Shown in pieces: positions 20,760 to 32,600 of a DNA stretch of 64,000 bases. The DNA is from Tulasnella sp. 424 (taxonomy: Eukaryota; Basidiomycota; Agaricomycetes; Cantharellales; Tulasnellaceae). A program made the translations under genes and the position numbers. Under the pieces are notes generated by a model, which was given only the letters and a program-made list of their open reading frames with translations, had not been told where the DNA came from and made no database searches. Positions within the stretch are counted from its first letter, which is position 1. Every line of letters begins with the position of its first letter. Location: positions 124,001-188,000 of the forward strand of contig WSUB01000002.1 of assembly GCA_019633425.1 (NCBI GenBank). Direction: 5' to 3'.

Positions 20760-23700
20760 ACATGGTGGAGGTTTGGAAAATGCGGTTCCGTAATAGGATG
20801 CACTCGGGCGATTAGGGATTTTCTTAAACCAGCCCCTGTGGCAAGTAGAACGAGCAGTTCCATCCAAGCCCGTGTATTCATATAATATGTCTATAGAAAA
20901 TAGTAGCATAGATATGGTATCAAGTGAACATCACGCGCTGAAGAAGTCTCTCAGGACAGAAGCGAAGATCTTCATACCCTCCTTCATTTCAGATTCCTGG
21001 AAGCAAAGCAGGTCAATCGACGAACTTCAAAGACCTATCAATGAAAAACTCACGGAAGCGCTGGAAAATGCAACGCGGAAGTGGGCGTATTGTGCTGGGT
21101 TGTGGTCAGCGGGATCGCCTGTTGGGTCGTCAATCCTTGCTCGCGGTCTCATCAGGCCATTCACAATAGCATCTCCAGGGAAATCTGTCTCGTCAAGGGG
21201 CATTTCATCTTCAACTTTCGTTGTGAAGAACCACCCAGGGCCAATGAGCAAGTTTTTCTCGGCAATGGTGTAAAAGAGCTTTTCTTCGAGTGTGACAGGC
21301 TCCTCCGGCGATATTATTGCGCCATACGATGGGTGGTTAACTAGATGAATTCGGACCTAAATTAGGCGTTAGTAAGCCGCATAGAACTTAATTTGTGCAG
21401 GTGCAGTCTTACCCAGACAAACATTCCGGAGGTTGGTGGGATGAAGCTGAACCATGTGTCTTTCTCCTTTTCGTCTGCATATCCAAACTTGTTCCACGTG
21501 GATCTTTTCTCCCTCGCACATAGCACCCTAGCACCGCCAAAGAAATCTGGGGCTGATGCCGCTTCGACCAGGTCGAATTCGGAAGCAATGGCATCAATGA
21601 GGAGGTCGCGTCTATCCGTATACTGCTTTTGCAACCCTGCAAACCCGACATTCAGAAACGAGGGCTTGAGACTATGTTGGGCAGCTCACCTTGAAGCCAT
21701 CGAACATACTTATCAAAGCCCCAATGATTTACTAGAAGCTCTGTGATCATAGACTAGTCACTAGTCAGCATTTCGCCTCGCTGCGAGCGTCGCCCACGCG
21801 CTGGCTTACCTGTCCGAACCCGCAAGGAGCCTGAGTCGATACCTCCCCGACCCGCAAAATGGCATCTGCGAAAAGGGGGTTCGCACTAACCCACCCCATC
21901 CGAGAGCCTGGGGCAACAGTCTGAGACGACGCTCAAGGTCAGCGCCTGGAATATGTACACGCTGCGTGCCGCCTGACCTTTGAGAATGAATCTAAACGAA
22001 TAACACGACCTTGCCAGTCAAACCTATCGGGTAGGACGTTCAGATACGATGCGTGAATTTGCGGAAGCTGCGTTCCGCTTACTTCAAGAAACTGGGCGAC
22101 AGCGTGGATAGCCAGGTCTCTGGATCCTCCGCATTGGTCCGGCGCTGACGGTACGATTGAGGTTGGTATGGTCCTTCTTGGAGGAAATAGTATGGATCGT
22201 CTTCCACAATTATGATGTCTATTCAAATTCCTGCATGAGTGACGTTGCATATTCGAGCATCTCAGAGCATCTTACCGTATTTGACCGCAATATCGTAGAT
22301 TTCCTTCTTCCTCTGCGTACTCATGGTCGCACCAGAAGGGTTCTGGCCGATTGGTACAAGGTACATGATGTGAGGCCTGTGTGTCGTGTAATAAGCCTAC
22401 CGATTTCCCTTCGAGACTCAGAAGGTGTCAACCCACCTTCGAATTCCTCGAGCTCCTTCATCCCAAGTCCTCAAAACGGTTTCGAGTGCATCAGAGCGCA
22501 TGCCCTCCAGATCCATGGCAACAGGAACAGGAACAACACCATGAGGGCGAGAGGTGAACAACGCCGAAGGGTATGACCATTCTTCGACCAGGAGGCCGTC
22601 TCCCTCTGTTGGTCGGGGAAGGAAGAATCATCCGGTTAGCACGGTCGCGGTAATGCATGGCTGGTAACTGGTCTCACTGTTGCAGAACGCCTCTACGACT
22701 CTGTTCCAAGCGTCGGTGTTGCCCGTGGTTATCGTTGTAGAGGTGGTTGGCAAATACGGCTTGAAGACCTTGTGAGTGAACTCGCCGACGAACTTCTGCA
22801 ACGGTATTATCCCCTGTGCGGTGCCTAACACAGCCATGGCGCGTTTAGAATGCGAAAGCCCTTGACGGTCATAGAACACGTCACGTACCATATTGAAGAG
22901 CGATGGCTAGTTGGTTGTCAGTAAACTGCGGTCGGTACTTGGGGATGGTGATATCCTCCGTTCTCTTCTTGGAGGAGCCGCCCAATCCAATCAGGCTCCA
23001 GAACCAGTCGAGAGGCCCATCCGCATGCGACGAACTGTCCGGATTCGAGTCTGCGTATTTGGTGTCGTACGAATCATGGGCGAGGACCTTGGCTGACAAA
23101 CTATCATAAGGGAAGTATTCGGGGTGGGGCATTCCGCCCGCGAGCGAAAGGATGCCTGTATGCCAGGAAAACGACCATGAGTACATCACAAAGTAAAAAT
23201 GCTGGGAAGATGTCGTACCAGGCTTCATCATATACTTTGCCAACTGCTTCAACGGACTGGGCTTGCGGTTATTCGCCAGGTGCGAGAGGTGATGCGACAG
23301 GTCGGGCACGGCCCGCTCTTCCCCATCAACCCAAATGGTTTGCTGTTCCTTCATTGCCGCCGGTTGAGCCATTCTTGGAAGTCTGTTAATCAAGTAGAGG
23401 GGTCACTGGGAGAGGACTTGGTGGAGAGGAATCAGGTACATACGCGTTGTTTTATCTCGGCCAGTCTGCTTTCAAAGACTGGGGCGCTGAGTAAGACCCT
23501 GCACTCGCTCACCAAATCCCGATGCCGTGAAGCTCTGGACGCGGCCCATCGCCGACTTGCTGCGCTGGCCATCGACCAAAAGAGAGAGAGAGAGAGCAAC
23601 GGAGGCGGTCGTGTGAGATGAATTTGGACGAGCCAAATATTGTCGCTATAAAATATCCCAGCCGAGGCCATAGGCGGAGGCTTGAACGCAGCACCCCGAA

Positions 23701-24003
23701 GATCGCTCTCGCCATTCGCCATTCGAAGCCTCAGTGACACCAACACGCGGAGGCGCTCGACGCAGATAGCAATCTTTATTCAACAAACAATCAGATCACA
23801 TACACACACTACGATATTCAAGCAAGAGTTTTAGGCAAACCAGAAGCATTCAGCAACGCCTCGGAATCGTCCAGAACGCGAGGACCATCTCCAACGCGAG
23901 TATGAATCAAGCCCTTCACCGCTCCAAACTCAAACTTCTTCGCCACTGCATCATTGAACCCTGCAGGAAGAGGAAGCTTGCCAGGTTCTTCTTGACCAGC
24001 GGC
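20758..24003 (-). repeat. Direct repeat, copy B (aminotransferase plus MVD1)
   Basis: Second copy of the block at 16112-19529, in the same orientation. Similarity continues into MVD1 to about 24003, where copy A is cut off; MVD1 itself is complete here. This copy lacks the PP5 gene and joins the SOG2 fragment instead. Confidence 0.9.
20931..23372 (-). CDS. Aromatic aminotransferase (Aro8-like), copy B
   Basis: Same family and predicted reaction as copy A. Twelve exons (descending): 23372-23219, 23155-22889, 22824-22678, 22605-22437, 22376-22276, 22218-22083, 22023-21978, 21920-21810, 21753-21690, 21636-21413, 21356-21054, 20996-20931; 595 aa with no frame damage. The family motifs are complete: LSLAGGMPHPEYFP, TTGNTDAW, EDDPYYFLQ and DSFSKTVAPGSRMGW (Lys340 binds PLP), with ARIDDPTGDPADH near the C-terminus. 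No targeting signal is clear. All 11 intron positions and phases equal those of copy A, and every exon has the same length, which implies selection on both. Differences are scattered substitutions. MVD1 follows upstream on the same strand, with 445 bp between its stop codon and this start codon. Confidence 0.94.
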
Positions 24004-25154
24004 AAACATCTTGAAAGGATCCTTGAATGTATCGGCCTGGGGGAAGTACGTGACGATAAGGTTGATGATCTCCTTCAGGTTGCCTTCCGGTGCGTATATG
24101 ACGGCATTTGGACCGGCATCGTACGTGTACGCAGCTTTAATCTTGCCACCTGCTTCGACACTTGCGCGGTTCAGCTCAACGACGAGGGCGATGATCGACC
24201 TGCTGACGTCGTTCATGTAGAAGATCGGTGGGTCGGTGTCCAACGCAACGGCATGGAACTGATTCGAGTCTTGCATTGTGATCTTGGCGAATGTGTCAAA
24301 GTCCTTTGCCAAGATGGCTTTCTTGATATCTGCCATCCTCTGTGGGACGACGTGCTTGATGCGATGTTGCAAGAGCGCAGACGTCTCTACCGTCCTTTGC
24401 ATTCCGGAAGTGGAAGACGTTCCCTTTTTATCGTCCGAGACAACGCAGATAAGAGCGTGCATTTCGGGCCAATGATCCCTTGGAGCGACCTCGACCGCGA
24501 ACGAGTCGGTTCCATCTGCCTTTTCGCCCATCTCCCAAGCGACGAAGCCGCCAAACAGGGACCTGCACGCAGACCCAGAGCCTTGACGCGAAATCAGAGA
24601 GAGTTGACTGGGAGTGGCTGGGAGTTTGTACAACGCAGCGATGGACGAAACGAGGGCGGCGAAGCCAGAAGCGGAGGAAGCCAGACCGGCGGCAGTTGGG
24701 AAGTTGTTGTAAGAGCAGATATGAATAGGGAAGGCTGCAATCTATTGCCACCTTCAAGTTAGCACAAGTAGCGCGGAGGAAGCGTGAAGGATCGCACCTT
24801 GGGCTGGTCAGCCTTCTGCTCAACCTCCTTCCTAAGACGTCTCAGTTCGTCGATGCAGACCGCAAGCCTTCCTCCAGGCTTGATTTCCTCCTCCTTCCCA
24901 TTTAGCCACAGCCTGTCCTTCTCAAAGGAAGGGTCGCATCGTGAGGTGGTCGTCGACCTCAGGTGGTCCTGATCGAGGGTTACGGAAAGCGATGAGTTGG
25001 TTGGTAAGATCAGCTTGGTGTCTCGCTTGCCCCAGTACCTGCGACAGCACGATGGTTGTTAGAGTGTGTGATCTCAGCTGTACTCTACGCGCTATACGCA
25101 CTTGATACAGGCGATATTGACCGGGGCTGACGCGGTTGCTTGGTAGACTGCCAT
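23818..25154 (-). CDS. MVD1: Mevalonate diphosphate decarboxylase
   Basis: Isoprenoid/sterol pathway: ATP-dependent decarboxylation of mevalonate 5-diphosphate to isopentenyl diphosphate (EC 4.1.1.33). Three exons (descending): 25154-25102, 25038-24798, 24741-23818; 405 aa, close to the yeast enzyme. The N-terminus ASAPVNIACIKYWGKRD is the family signature. The GHMP-kinase ATP loop is FPTAAGLASSASGFAALV, followed by SRQGSGSACRSLFGGF with the conserved Ser/Arg, and a late YTYDAGPNAV motif. A TATA-like element lies 69 bp upstream of the ATG. RPR2 is divergent, with 249 bp between start codons. A truncated duplicate of its 3' end lies at 19.4 kb. Confidence 0.96.
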
Positions 25155-25222
25155 GGTTGATTCGTTTCTGGACTAATGAGGGAGAATGAGGGGAGCGGGT
25201 GTCTAGCAGCAACCTATCCTCC

Positions 25223-25230
25223 TTTTATAT
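25223..25230 (-). promoter_or_regulatory. TATA-like box of MVD1
   Basis: ATATAAAA on the minus strand, 69 bp upstream of the MVD1 ATG, inside the short region shared with divergent RPR2. Confidence 0.45.
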
Positions 25231-25403
25231 AGGTGAAGGTGAATGCAAGAGGACAAGACGGAGGAGAACGTAAAAAAGACCTGCAGATAGGAACGCACAT
25301 CGTACGGCTAGTCTCAGCGCGTTGCAGAGTGAACGCGGCGATAAACACGGGCATTGTTTCGATCCCACTCTCCGCCACCACCGCCATCAACCTCAACTCG
25401 GAA

Positions 25404-26168
25404 ATGGGTAAAAGACAGAAAGCAAATAATCAAGAGGGTCTGATGCCAGGCCCAGTCAAAGACAAGGACACCATGCAAAGGCTGAACTTTCTATACCAGA
25501 CGAGTGTATACCTTGCCCAAGTCGCCGGGTCAGACCCGGGCCCATCGACGAGCAAAATCAACGAAGAAAGGACGGAATCACCCCCACCCAAGCCACGAAA
25601 TGAGAGGAAGTCACTTATTGACTTGTCAAGGCACCATTTGCGGAGTATGAAAGTGATCGGGGCCAAGTCCGTTTTACGAATGTGAGTGCAAGTCCTCAAC
25701 ACGTCCACCCCTGGGACGACTGAAGAGCCTAACTTATTCCTTCCTAACCGATCAGTGATCCGTCGGTCAAACGAACGATCTGTAAAGGATGCCAGGCTGT
25801 GCTTGTCCCAGGAGTCACGGCGAAAGTCCGGACCAAATGTGAGTCTTTATGTCTCCTGGCGATGAATCTAGGCGTTGAGCTCGTTAATCTTAGCCTCTCG
25901 AACGCACAAGCACATAACGCGTTATATCTGTCTTGAGTGTAAACGGCCGAGAGATATCCCCTCACCTCCCATTAAGCCACCCGGAGCTGATGATGCATCG
26001 TCGACTGAACGACCAGCCGAGGCTGGTAACCCAACCGACCAGAATCCCTCTGGAACACGACCTAAGCACAAGGAGAAACGGTGCCACCCTCCACCTCTCT
26101 TCGAACGAGAGGTTGGACACGTCGTCGTTGTCGGGACCTCCGGTAGACACACTGCAGGACCACCATGA
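25404..26168 (+). CDS. RPR2: RNase P/MRP subunit Rpr2/Rpp21/Snm1 family
   Basis: Protein subunit of ribonuclease P, which processes tRNA 5' ends in the nucleus. Exons 25404-25681, 25756-25838, 25894-26168; 211 aa. The N-terminal helical part (DTMQRLNFLYQTSVYLAQVA) matches the family; the second and third exons supply the zinc ribbon, ICKGCQ followed by YICLECKR. Between them, KRTICKGCQAVLVPG and SRTHKHITRYICLEC are typical Rpr2 signatures. The C-terminal 80 residues are charged and Pro-rich and not conserved. The start is the first ATG giving a helical N-terminus (MGKRQKANNQ). Distinguishing Rpr2 from MRP-specific Snm1 would need a tree. Confidence 0.86.
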
Positions 26169-26355
26169 TGGCTCTGTTTGGTGCTACGCTTCCGCTCAGT
26201 TGATCGAGCAGCTCTTAGCAAGCTCAAGACACGATGTCCCAGCGTTGACGCAGGAACCGAGATAGTGAAAGACCTCAACCCCGAGTCAACGTTAACCTGA
26301 TGGCAAACCTCCGTGTATATATATCCTAGCTAATAAACAAGTAACCCTTCATACA

Positions 26356-28712
26356 CTAAGCAATATACATTGCGTCAAGGAAAGCCATAGCAAGACGACT
26401 GACGAGCGCGGGACCGACGGGGCTCGAGACATTCAGACCTAGGAGCCCAGACTTCAGCGTCTGCATTTTGGAGAGATGGAGCAACGAGACTCACCATAGA
26501 TGCTAACCATCGTTCCCTTGCCTGCAGGCTTGTCCTTCGCTTCCGCGACGGACTCCTTAAGATCCTGAATGAACTGATCGGTCATCTTGGTGGTCAACCG
26601 CTACAAAGAGGGGTTACTATCAGTACCCCGTACTTCGAATAAAGTGCTAATGGTCCTCACAGTGCAAGCAATATGAACAGCGGCTGGATTCGAGAGTCCG
26701 TTCAAATGCCATCCTTTTGTGGACATGATATCTCCCACTTCCAGCACATTCACCGACGGGGTGTTCGATGCAAAGGCGACGCAGGAAGCGACGGGCTCTC
26801 CCAGCACGTATAGCTCGGGAATCTCTTCCCTGATACCAGCTTCGATGGTTTTTGCGCAGGTGACGATGGAGCGACACGACTTAAGATAGCCGCTGAAACA
26901 GAGAGAGAACGCGCCGCGGTTAGTACCGACGCAAGATGAATCGACATCCAAAGACTTACTCTTGCCCCATATATTGCATCGTAGCCCATGTCCCGGCAAT
27001 GAGAGCACCTGGTCTGGATCCAGCAAGGGATGGAGAACCGTATGCACCACCGGCCCAATCTGGGTAGACGAAGTATTGATACTTGCGAAGCTCAGCGTCG
27101 CGGTACATAATGACGGAATTTCCCTAATTCGGGGTTCGGTTATACCAAGTTGTGAAAGCACACGGTACGGGTCAATCCTACCTTTGGAGCGAACCCGTAT
27201 TTATGGGTGTCGCAAGAGATGGCTGTGACACCATCAACTCGGAAGTCGAATGGTGTGATCGGGAAGCCAGCCTTCTCGAGGAAAGGCACGATAAAAGAAC
27301 CTAAGCAGCAATCGACTAGAAATGGGTATCGTTAGCCGAGAGTAATGTGTAAGCCAGGTACGCTGTGCCTCACCATGCAAACCAACTTTGTAGCGTCTTG
27401 CCAACGCTGCGAGACCAGTGATATCATCCATGTTTCCATCAGGGAAGTTCACGCAAGAGCCGACGATCTGTGAAAGGCCATCAGCTCAGCTACTAGGTGG
27501 CGTTATTGACGAATTCTAACCATAATTGTGTTGGAATTACTGTTGCAGAGGCTAGTGTCAGTGCAGGAGAGGAAGCCGTTGGTGAGACGCTTACATCGCT
27601 CGACGGACCTTCTTCAGGTCGACCTTTCTGGTAACGGGATCCACTGGAACATGGTGTATCTTGATGCCCAGGTACGCCCCGCCCTTGTCGAAGGCGGGGT
27701 GCGCGCTGGAAGGGATTACCCTAGAAGGCAGCATTTTGTTCGCTCAAAATATCCCCAAACGGTAGCAGCGTTCGCTTACATCTCAGGTTCAGTGATGCCC
27801 TTCACATCCCTAGCCCAGTCCCGGTGGGTCTTGCACGACATTACGATAGATTCGGTTCCTCCGGAGGTCGTCGTGCCGGCACCTGTGGGGTTGTTGAACC
27901 TACGTAACACGAAATGAGTAACCAGTTTCTCTTCAGAGATGGATCAACATACATGCGGAGGCACATTGACACAATTTCGGCCTCCATTTTTCTGACAGCT
28001 AAAATAAATGCGTTAAATTGATGACGAAACGAGATACCCGATGACGCCGTCGGACTCACTAGGGAAGGCGTCTGGATGAAGGGGGTTGGAGACGACATAC
28101 TTCTTGTATGCAGCAACAATGACTTCCTAATGCGCCAAAAGCATTCCAGATCGAAGGGGATTCAATGGTACTTTTGGCAACCCGGCGTACCTCAAGATCC
28201 TTGCCGCCATGGTAAACGGCTCCCGAGAGCTTGCCTGTCTGCCAATGAGTGTTCCCGCTAGTGCCCCCAGTTTCCACATCCATGCGTTCCATCTCTTCCA
28301 AGATCCATTCTGGTGATTGCCCTTCCTCTGGCAAGGATAGGTGTCGGATGACGGTAGGGCCGCGGCGAACGAGCTTGTCCTCGATGTCCTTCGTGGCCTT
28401 GGCCATCTCCGCGTCGACCTTGCTACGAATCGAAGGCAAGCGCATGGTCAAGAGTAGTGCGCTCTTCAGATTCTCAAGTCAGCATATCACGATGGAAGAA
28501 GGAAGAAAGCGACGCACCCGAGAAACAGCCCGCCACCACTGTGTAACTGAAGTAACGAGTCCTCGAGCTCGGACGTGTCGAAACAGTTTGCGAGCGTAGG
28601 AGATCACGACGTAGTAGAAAACAAAACCCTTGAGACCGTCGAAGGTTGCGAGGCTGCGAAGAGTCTCAACGACCAAAGCGCGGTGTTGTCGCGCACCAGC
28701 AAGCAGGGACAT
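26356..28712 (-). CDS. DPL1: Sphingosine-1-phosphate lyase
   Basis: ER-membrane, PLP-dependent lyase that splits phosphorylated sphingoid bases into a fatty aldehyde and phosphoethanolamine. Thirteen exons (descending): 28712-28518, 28463-28191, 28126-28060, 27998-27953, 27899-27780, 27720-27595, 27539-27521, 27467-27374, 27315-27182, 27123-26960, 26892-26661, 26600-26495, 26438-26356; 552 aa. One N-terminal membrane segment ([14 protein letters not shown]) is followed by [49 protein letters not shown] and the PLP site [14 protein letters not shown] (Lys352). Exon 7 is only 19 nt. The start is the first in-frame ATG of the exon holding the membrane segment; a 5' UTR intron probably lies upstream. 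Prefoldin 4 is divergent, 265 bp away. Confidence 0.95.
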
Positions 28713-28977
28713 AGTCTGCATCCAACACGATTAACGTCAAGCAGGACTCGGATTGTGCAATGGTGCCCTTGGACTTACCTCCTCGATCTCTGGGTCGCGT
28801 TGGGCGCTGGGGGTTGAAGAGAGGAGAAAAGTACAGGGGGTATGGAGCGTGCAGCGAAAGCGAAAGCGTCAGAATACGCCAGTCGAAATTGCAAAGTAGA
28901 TTCTCACAATCTTGAACCGCGGCATCGGTGGATCCGGATACCCGGGGATACGGTGACTCGCCGAACGACGACACAAG

Positions 28978-29601
28978 ATGCGGATGGTACGCCGAGTTCT
29001 TACGAGAAGCTGCCCTGTGTTGCTCATGGTCGCACATTCCAGCTAGAAAGTAAAAACGATGAGACCGACGTCGAGGTCACATGGGGTTCGTACGGCCTCA
29101 TTAAAGCTGAAAGCGGGAGGCTTATGAACGCTGATTCCTGCAGAGGATCAACAACGAATTAACACCTTTTCCAAGCTCAATGCGCGTGCTGGGGATCTAG
29201 AAGAAACGCTGGAACAGAAAAAGGTCGGGTTTCCGCTCTGGACTCGAACCCTGAAGTGAAACTAACACTGCTCCCCAATGTAGGCAGAGAAGGACGCATT
29301 AGATGACTTGGCAACCGAATTAGAGCTGGGCGACGAAGATGAACCCGTGTTGTAAGTGTATTCAGCCTTGCATGGGATCAGCAGACTCCAACCGGATCGT
29401 AAATGTAGATACAAGGTCGGCGAAGCATTCGTCCATATACCGCTACCTGTTGCCCAAGCCAGGCTTGAGCAAGACCAAGAGAACCTGGACAAGGAGATCA
29501 GCTCGTTAAGGGACAAAATTGAAGAGTGTGAAACGACTATGAAGGAGCTAAAAGTCGTCTTATATGGCAAATTTGGCAAGGCGATCAATCTGGACGTGTA
29601 G
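28978..29601 (+). CDS. GIM3: Prefoldin subunit 4
   Basis: Beta-type subunit of the hexameric prefoldin co-chaperone, which hands unfolded actin and tubulin to the CCT chaperonin. Five exons: 28978-28986, 29043-29085, 29144-29223, 29284-29351, 29409-29601; 130 aa, the usual length. Conserved features are VTWEDQQRINTFSKLN, a first coiled coil, the linker LATELELGDEDEPVLYKVG, FVHIPLPVAQARLE, and a second coiled coil (DKEISSLRDKIEECETTMKE). The first coding exon is only nine nucleotides (MRM); it was chosen because it gives an in-frame ATG with a good GTACG donor and a family-like MRMLESKN start. Longer upstream frames lack family similarity. Confidence 0.92.
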
Positions 29602-29660
29602 TATATTACTCATACAGGAAATTGCATTCGAGTTCTAAGAGACACTAAAACCTGACCGAT

Positions 29661-32600
29661 CTAGTACCATCTTGTCTCCACCTCCGAATGGTGATCGCGG
29701 CAGACAAAGTCGAGCAAGTCGGTTTGGGGTTCCTTCGCCTGAGGGTCGATGAACTCCGTAAGCTCTCTAAACAACTGCAGTCTTCCCTGGAACTGCTCTT
29801 GGGACAACATGGCCTCTTCAACAGGAGGTGGCCCTTCAGGTTCTGGGGAAGGAGGAGTCAGGATCCGCGTGGGGGCTTCTTCCGTTGGGATGTCAGGCCG
29901 CGGGCTTGGCTGTATTGGTAAGGTGGCCGCCCTGATAGGAATAGGTTGCGGCTGCATGACTGGAGCTGGGGGAGGCGTGTACTGAGATCGTCTGTCTTCT
30001 GGGTCTGTCAAAACAGCCAGCTCTCGTGCTAAGGCGGTCCCTTCAACTCCGGAAGCGTCGTTCGTGGAAGTCGGGTCTCTATCTTTTGTTGGAGACGGTG
30101 GAGGTGGGAAGGATGAACCCGCTGCTGCAGCAATCGGGCCAGTCATGGCAGGAGTATGTTGCATTTCAGGCGACGCCATTGCACTTGAGCCGTTAACCGA
30201 CATGGCGGAGGGGGGCGTGATGGGGTTGGCTAGGATGTCAGGTGCAGGGGGCACTGGCGCAAGAGGTAGCGACGCCCCATCATAGGCATCCGAAGGCGGG
30301 AGCGTATGACGAGACAAAAGACTGCCGGACGTGATCTCCCACATCAACTTGCGATACTGTTCGGACTCCTGGGGATCGTCGTCATCGAAGGTTTCATGGA
30401 CTTTGGTCTTAAGGTATTCAAGAGCCTCGACTGGGGTGACGGTCTTAACAAGCTCCGTGAATCTAACAAAAAGTGGACGAGTTAAACTCTTGAGCAGAAA
30501 TCAACACTTAAAATTGTGACTGACTTTCGGCGTCTTATCAACTGTTTGGATTTTCGAACGGCGTCGTTAATTCCTAATCTACAAGTTCAAGGAAGAATGA
30601 GTATAATCTCGGAGAGCTGTTTGGTGTTAAGCTGCATCACGCTGACCTGTCCAACTTCAGTGACCAGAAATCATCCAACCGCCGATCGTCGTCCGCCCCC
30701 GCATTGCCGCCGAACATGAAGAACAACGAGGATTGGGAATCATAAACCATTTGGTGTGCAAATCGTGGGACTGGTTCATCCATTTCCATGGCGTTCGCTG
30801 GGGGCCCCATTATTCTGACCCATTGTCGATAGCGAAGGCTGTAAATCCACATCGTGCTCCGAACAGTTTCCTGGGCAGAAACCTGGTCCTTAGCCAGTCC
30901 GGACATTCTAAAGCAGTTGGGTCAGTAAAATGTATCTTATGTTACCAACTTCATCCTCAGACTCACACGTAAATCTCTCGCGACGTGGGGTCGATTGTCA
31001 CTCTCTGTGCAAACCCGGGATCGGGACCTCCGTACGCAGAACAGTCGGCGCATATCTCTGCGACTTCTTTTGTGGAGAGAGAAAATGACCACATATCAGC
31101 CGCTGCCCGTTTGATAGTCCGGACGGTACGATGCCCTCCAAAAACCAGGACTTTCTGACTTCCTGGGTCGAACACCATACCGTGTCCTACACGACCTGGT
31201 ATGAATAGTTTGGCTTTTGTTGTTTCCGGAGTAGGATCTTCGCTATAATTTGAAATAATAGTTAGTTAATCTTGTCTACGTAGAATGAAAAACTTCCCGC
31301 ACAATTCTTTTGTCCATCGACTCCGGAGGATGTTGTAAGTGTACATTCCAGAAAACTTTGGCTTCCCGGAATTTCTTGTGAGATCGTCGTCAATTATTCG
31401 TCCCCCGAATACGACCAGGGTGCCACTCTTGGGGTCTATAACCATGTTATGGTCGTAGATCAAAGGTGGTCCGCCATCCCGCTATCGAACAAGAAGTCTG
31501 AGCACGCGGCCCGCTCGTGGCAAAAGTTGGAACGAACCTCGGTGTCGCGACTGAGTAGTCTCCATTTACCTCGCTGCGGCCCTGATGTTTCATACATCCA
31601 GAAGTCCGATTTATTCCAGTCCGGACTCTCGAGTTGAGGTGTAGGCTCGATGAACCGGCCAAGCAAATATAGGCACTCCCTCACAGGATCATACACCATA
31701 GTATGGCAACTCCTGGCACACGGCCCGCGGTCCTTCTCGGTGTCGGCACTGAGCAGTGTCCATTCCCTCTCTGGTATCGAGTAAGTCCACAGATCGGCAA
31801 GCGAGGTCGTCCCGGTCCATCCACCAAAGAGATAGATCAGGCGATTTCTTTCGTCCAGTGCCATTTGATGACCACCGCGACCGCATGGAGATGAAGCACT
31901 GAAAGGAAACTCGGGGCGCCAAATGGGAAACGGGCGAACGGAGAACAGGAAATAGCCGAACAGGCGGTCTTGCCTGGCAGCCACCTCGATCAGCTCTTCG
32001 GCCCTCTCAAAGTCCCCTCTGCAGACGACGGCCTTGTACAGCTTGGATACAGTGGGATGCTCCAGAACTGTGTTTGTCGGGCGAAGGAGATGCTGGTAAG
32101 GCAACCTTCGTGATCGCAGGTGCTTTGCGATCAATCGAAGAGATATATCTTCCCTATACTGCTCGTAAGACGCGTGAAACTCTGAAAGCCAACGGTAATC
32201 CAGACCCGAACGAACCCGTGTGTAGTAGGCGAGAATGTTCTCTACAGCAAAGTGACTTGTCACGCCCCGAAGCTCGATATACCAGATGCTCGTATTGTAC
32301 TCCGCGGAGTGAGGAAGAATTGGGACGACTTTGACGTATTGGCAAGGGAGGACCTGCGTATCAGACCAATGTTGAGCTTCCACCACGAACAAGACTAGTA
32401 GATAGGATGTTACAGTTCCGTCATCAGCTTGATTTTTCGTTGGAAACGATTCAGGTACGCTGTCATTCATTAACCCAGCATGAAGGATTTCGGTCATTCG
32501 GTTTGCCTCCAGGCCAGCGTACACCTTGAACTAGATGACAGGTCAGTTGAGTAAAAGGTCAAACCCATACTGCGGTTTACCTCTTTCATGTTACATGGGT

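Noticed and set aside
23444..23572. N-terminal extension of aminotransferase copy B (43-codon leader frame)
   Set aside because: No acceptor joins it in phase to the MAQPAAMKEQQ frame; it is more likely 5' UTR or an upstream ORF.
25922..26278. 118-codon minus-strand frame over RPR2
   Set aside because: Antisense shadow of the third RPR2 exon with no features of its own.
29224..29260. tRNA-like B box GGTTCGAGTCC on the minus strand
   Set aside because: It is a perfect B-box match, but the T-stem does not pair, there is no A box at the right distance, and it lies inside a prefoldin 4 intron.
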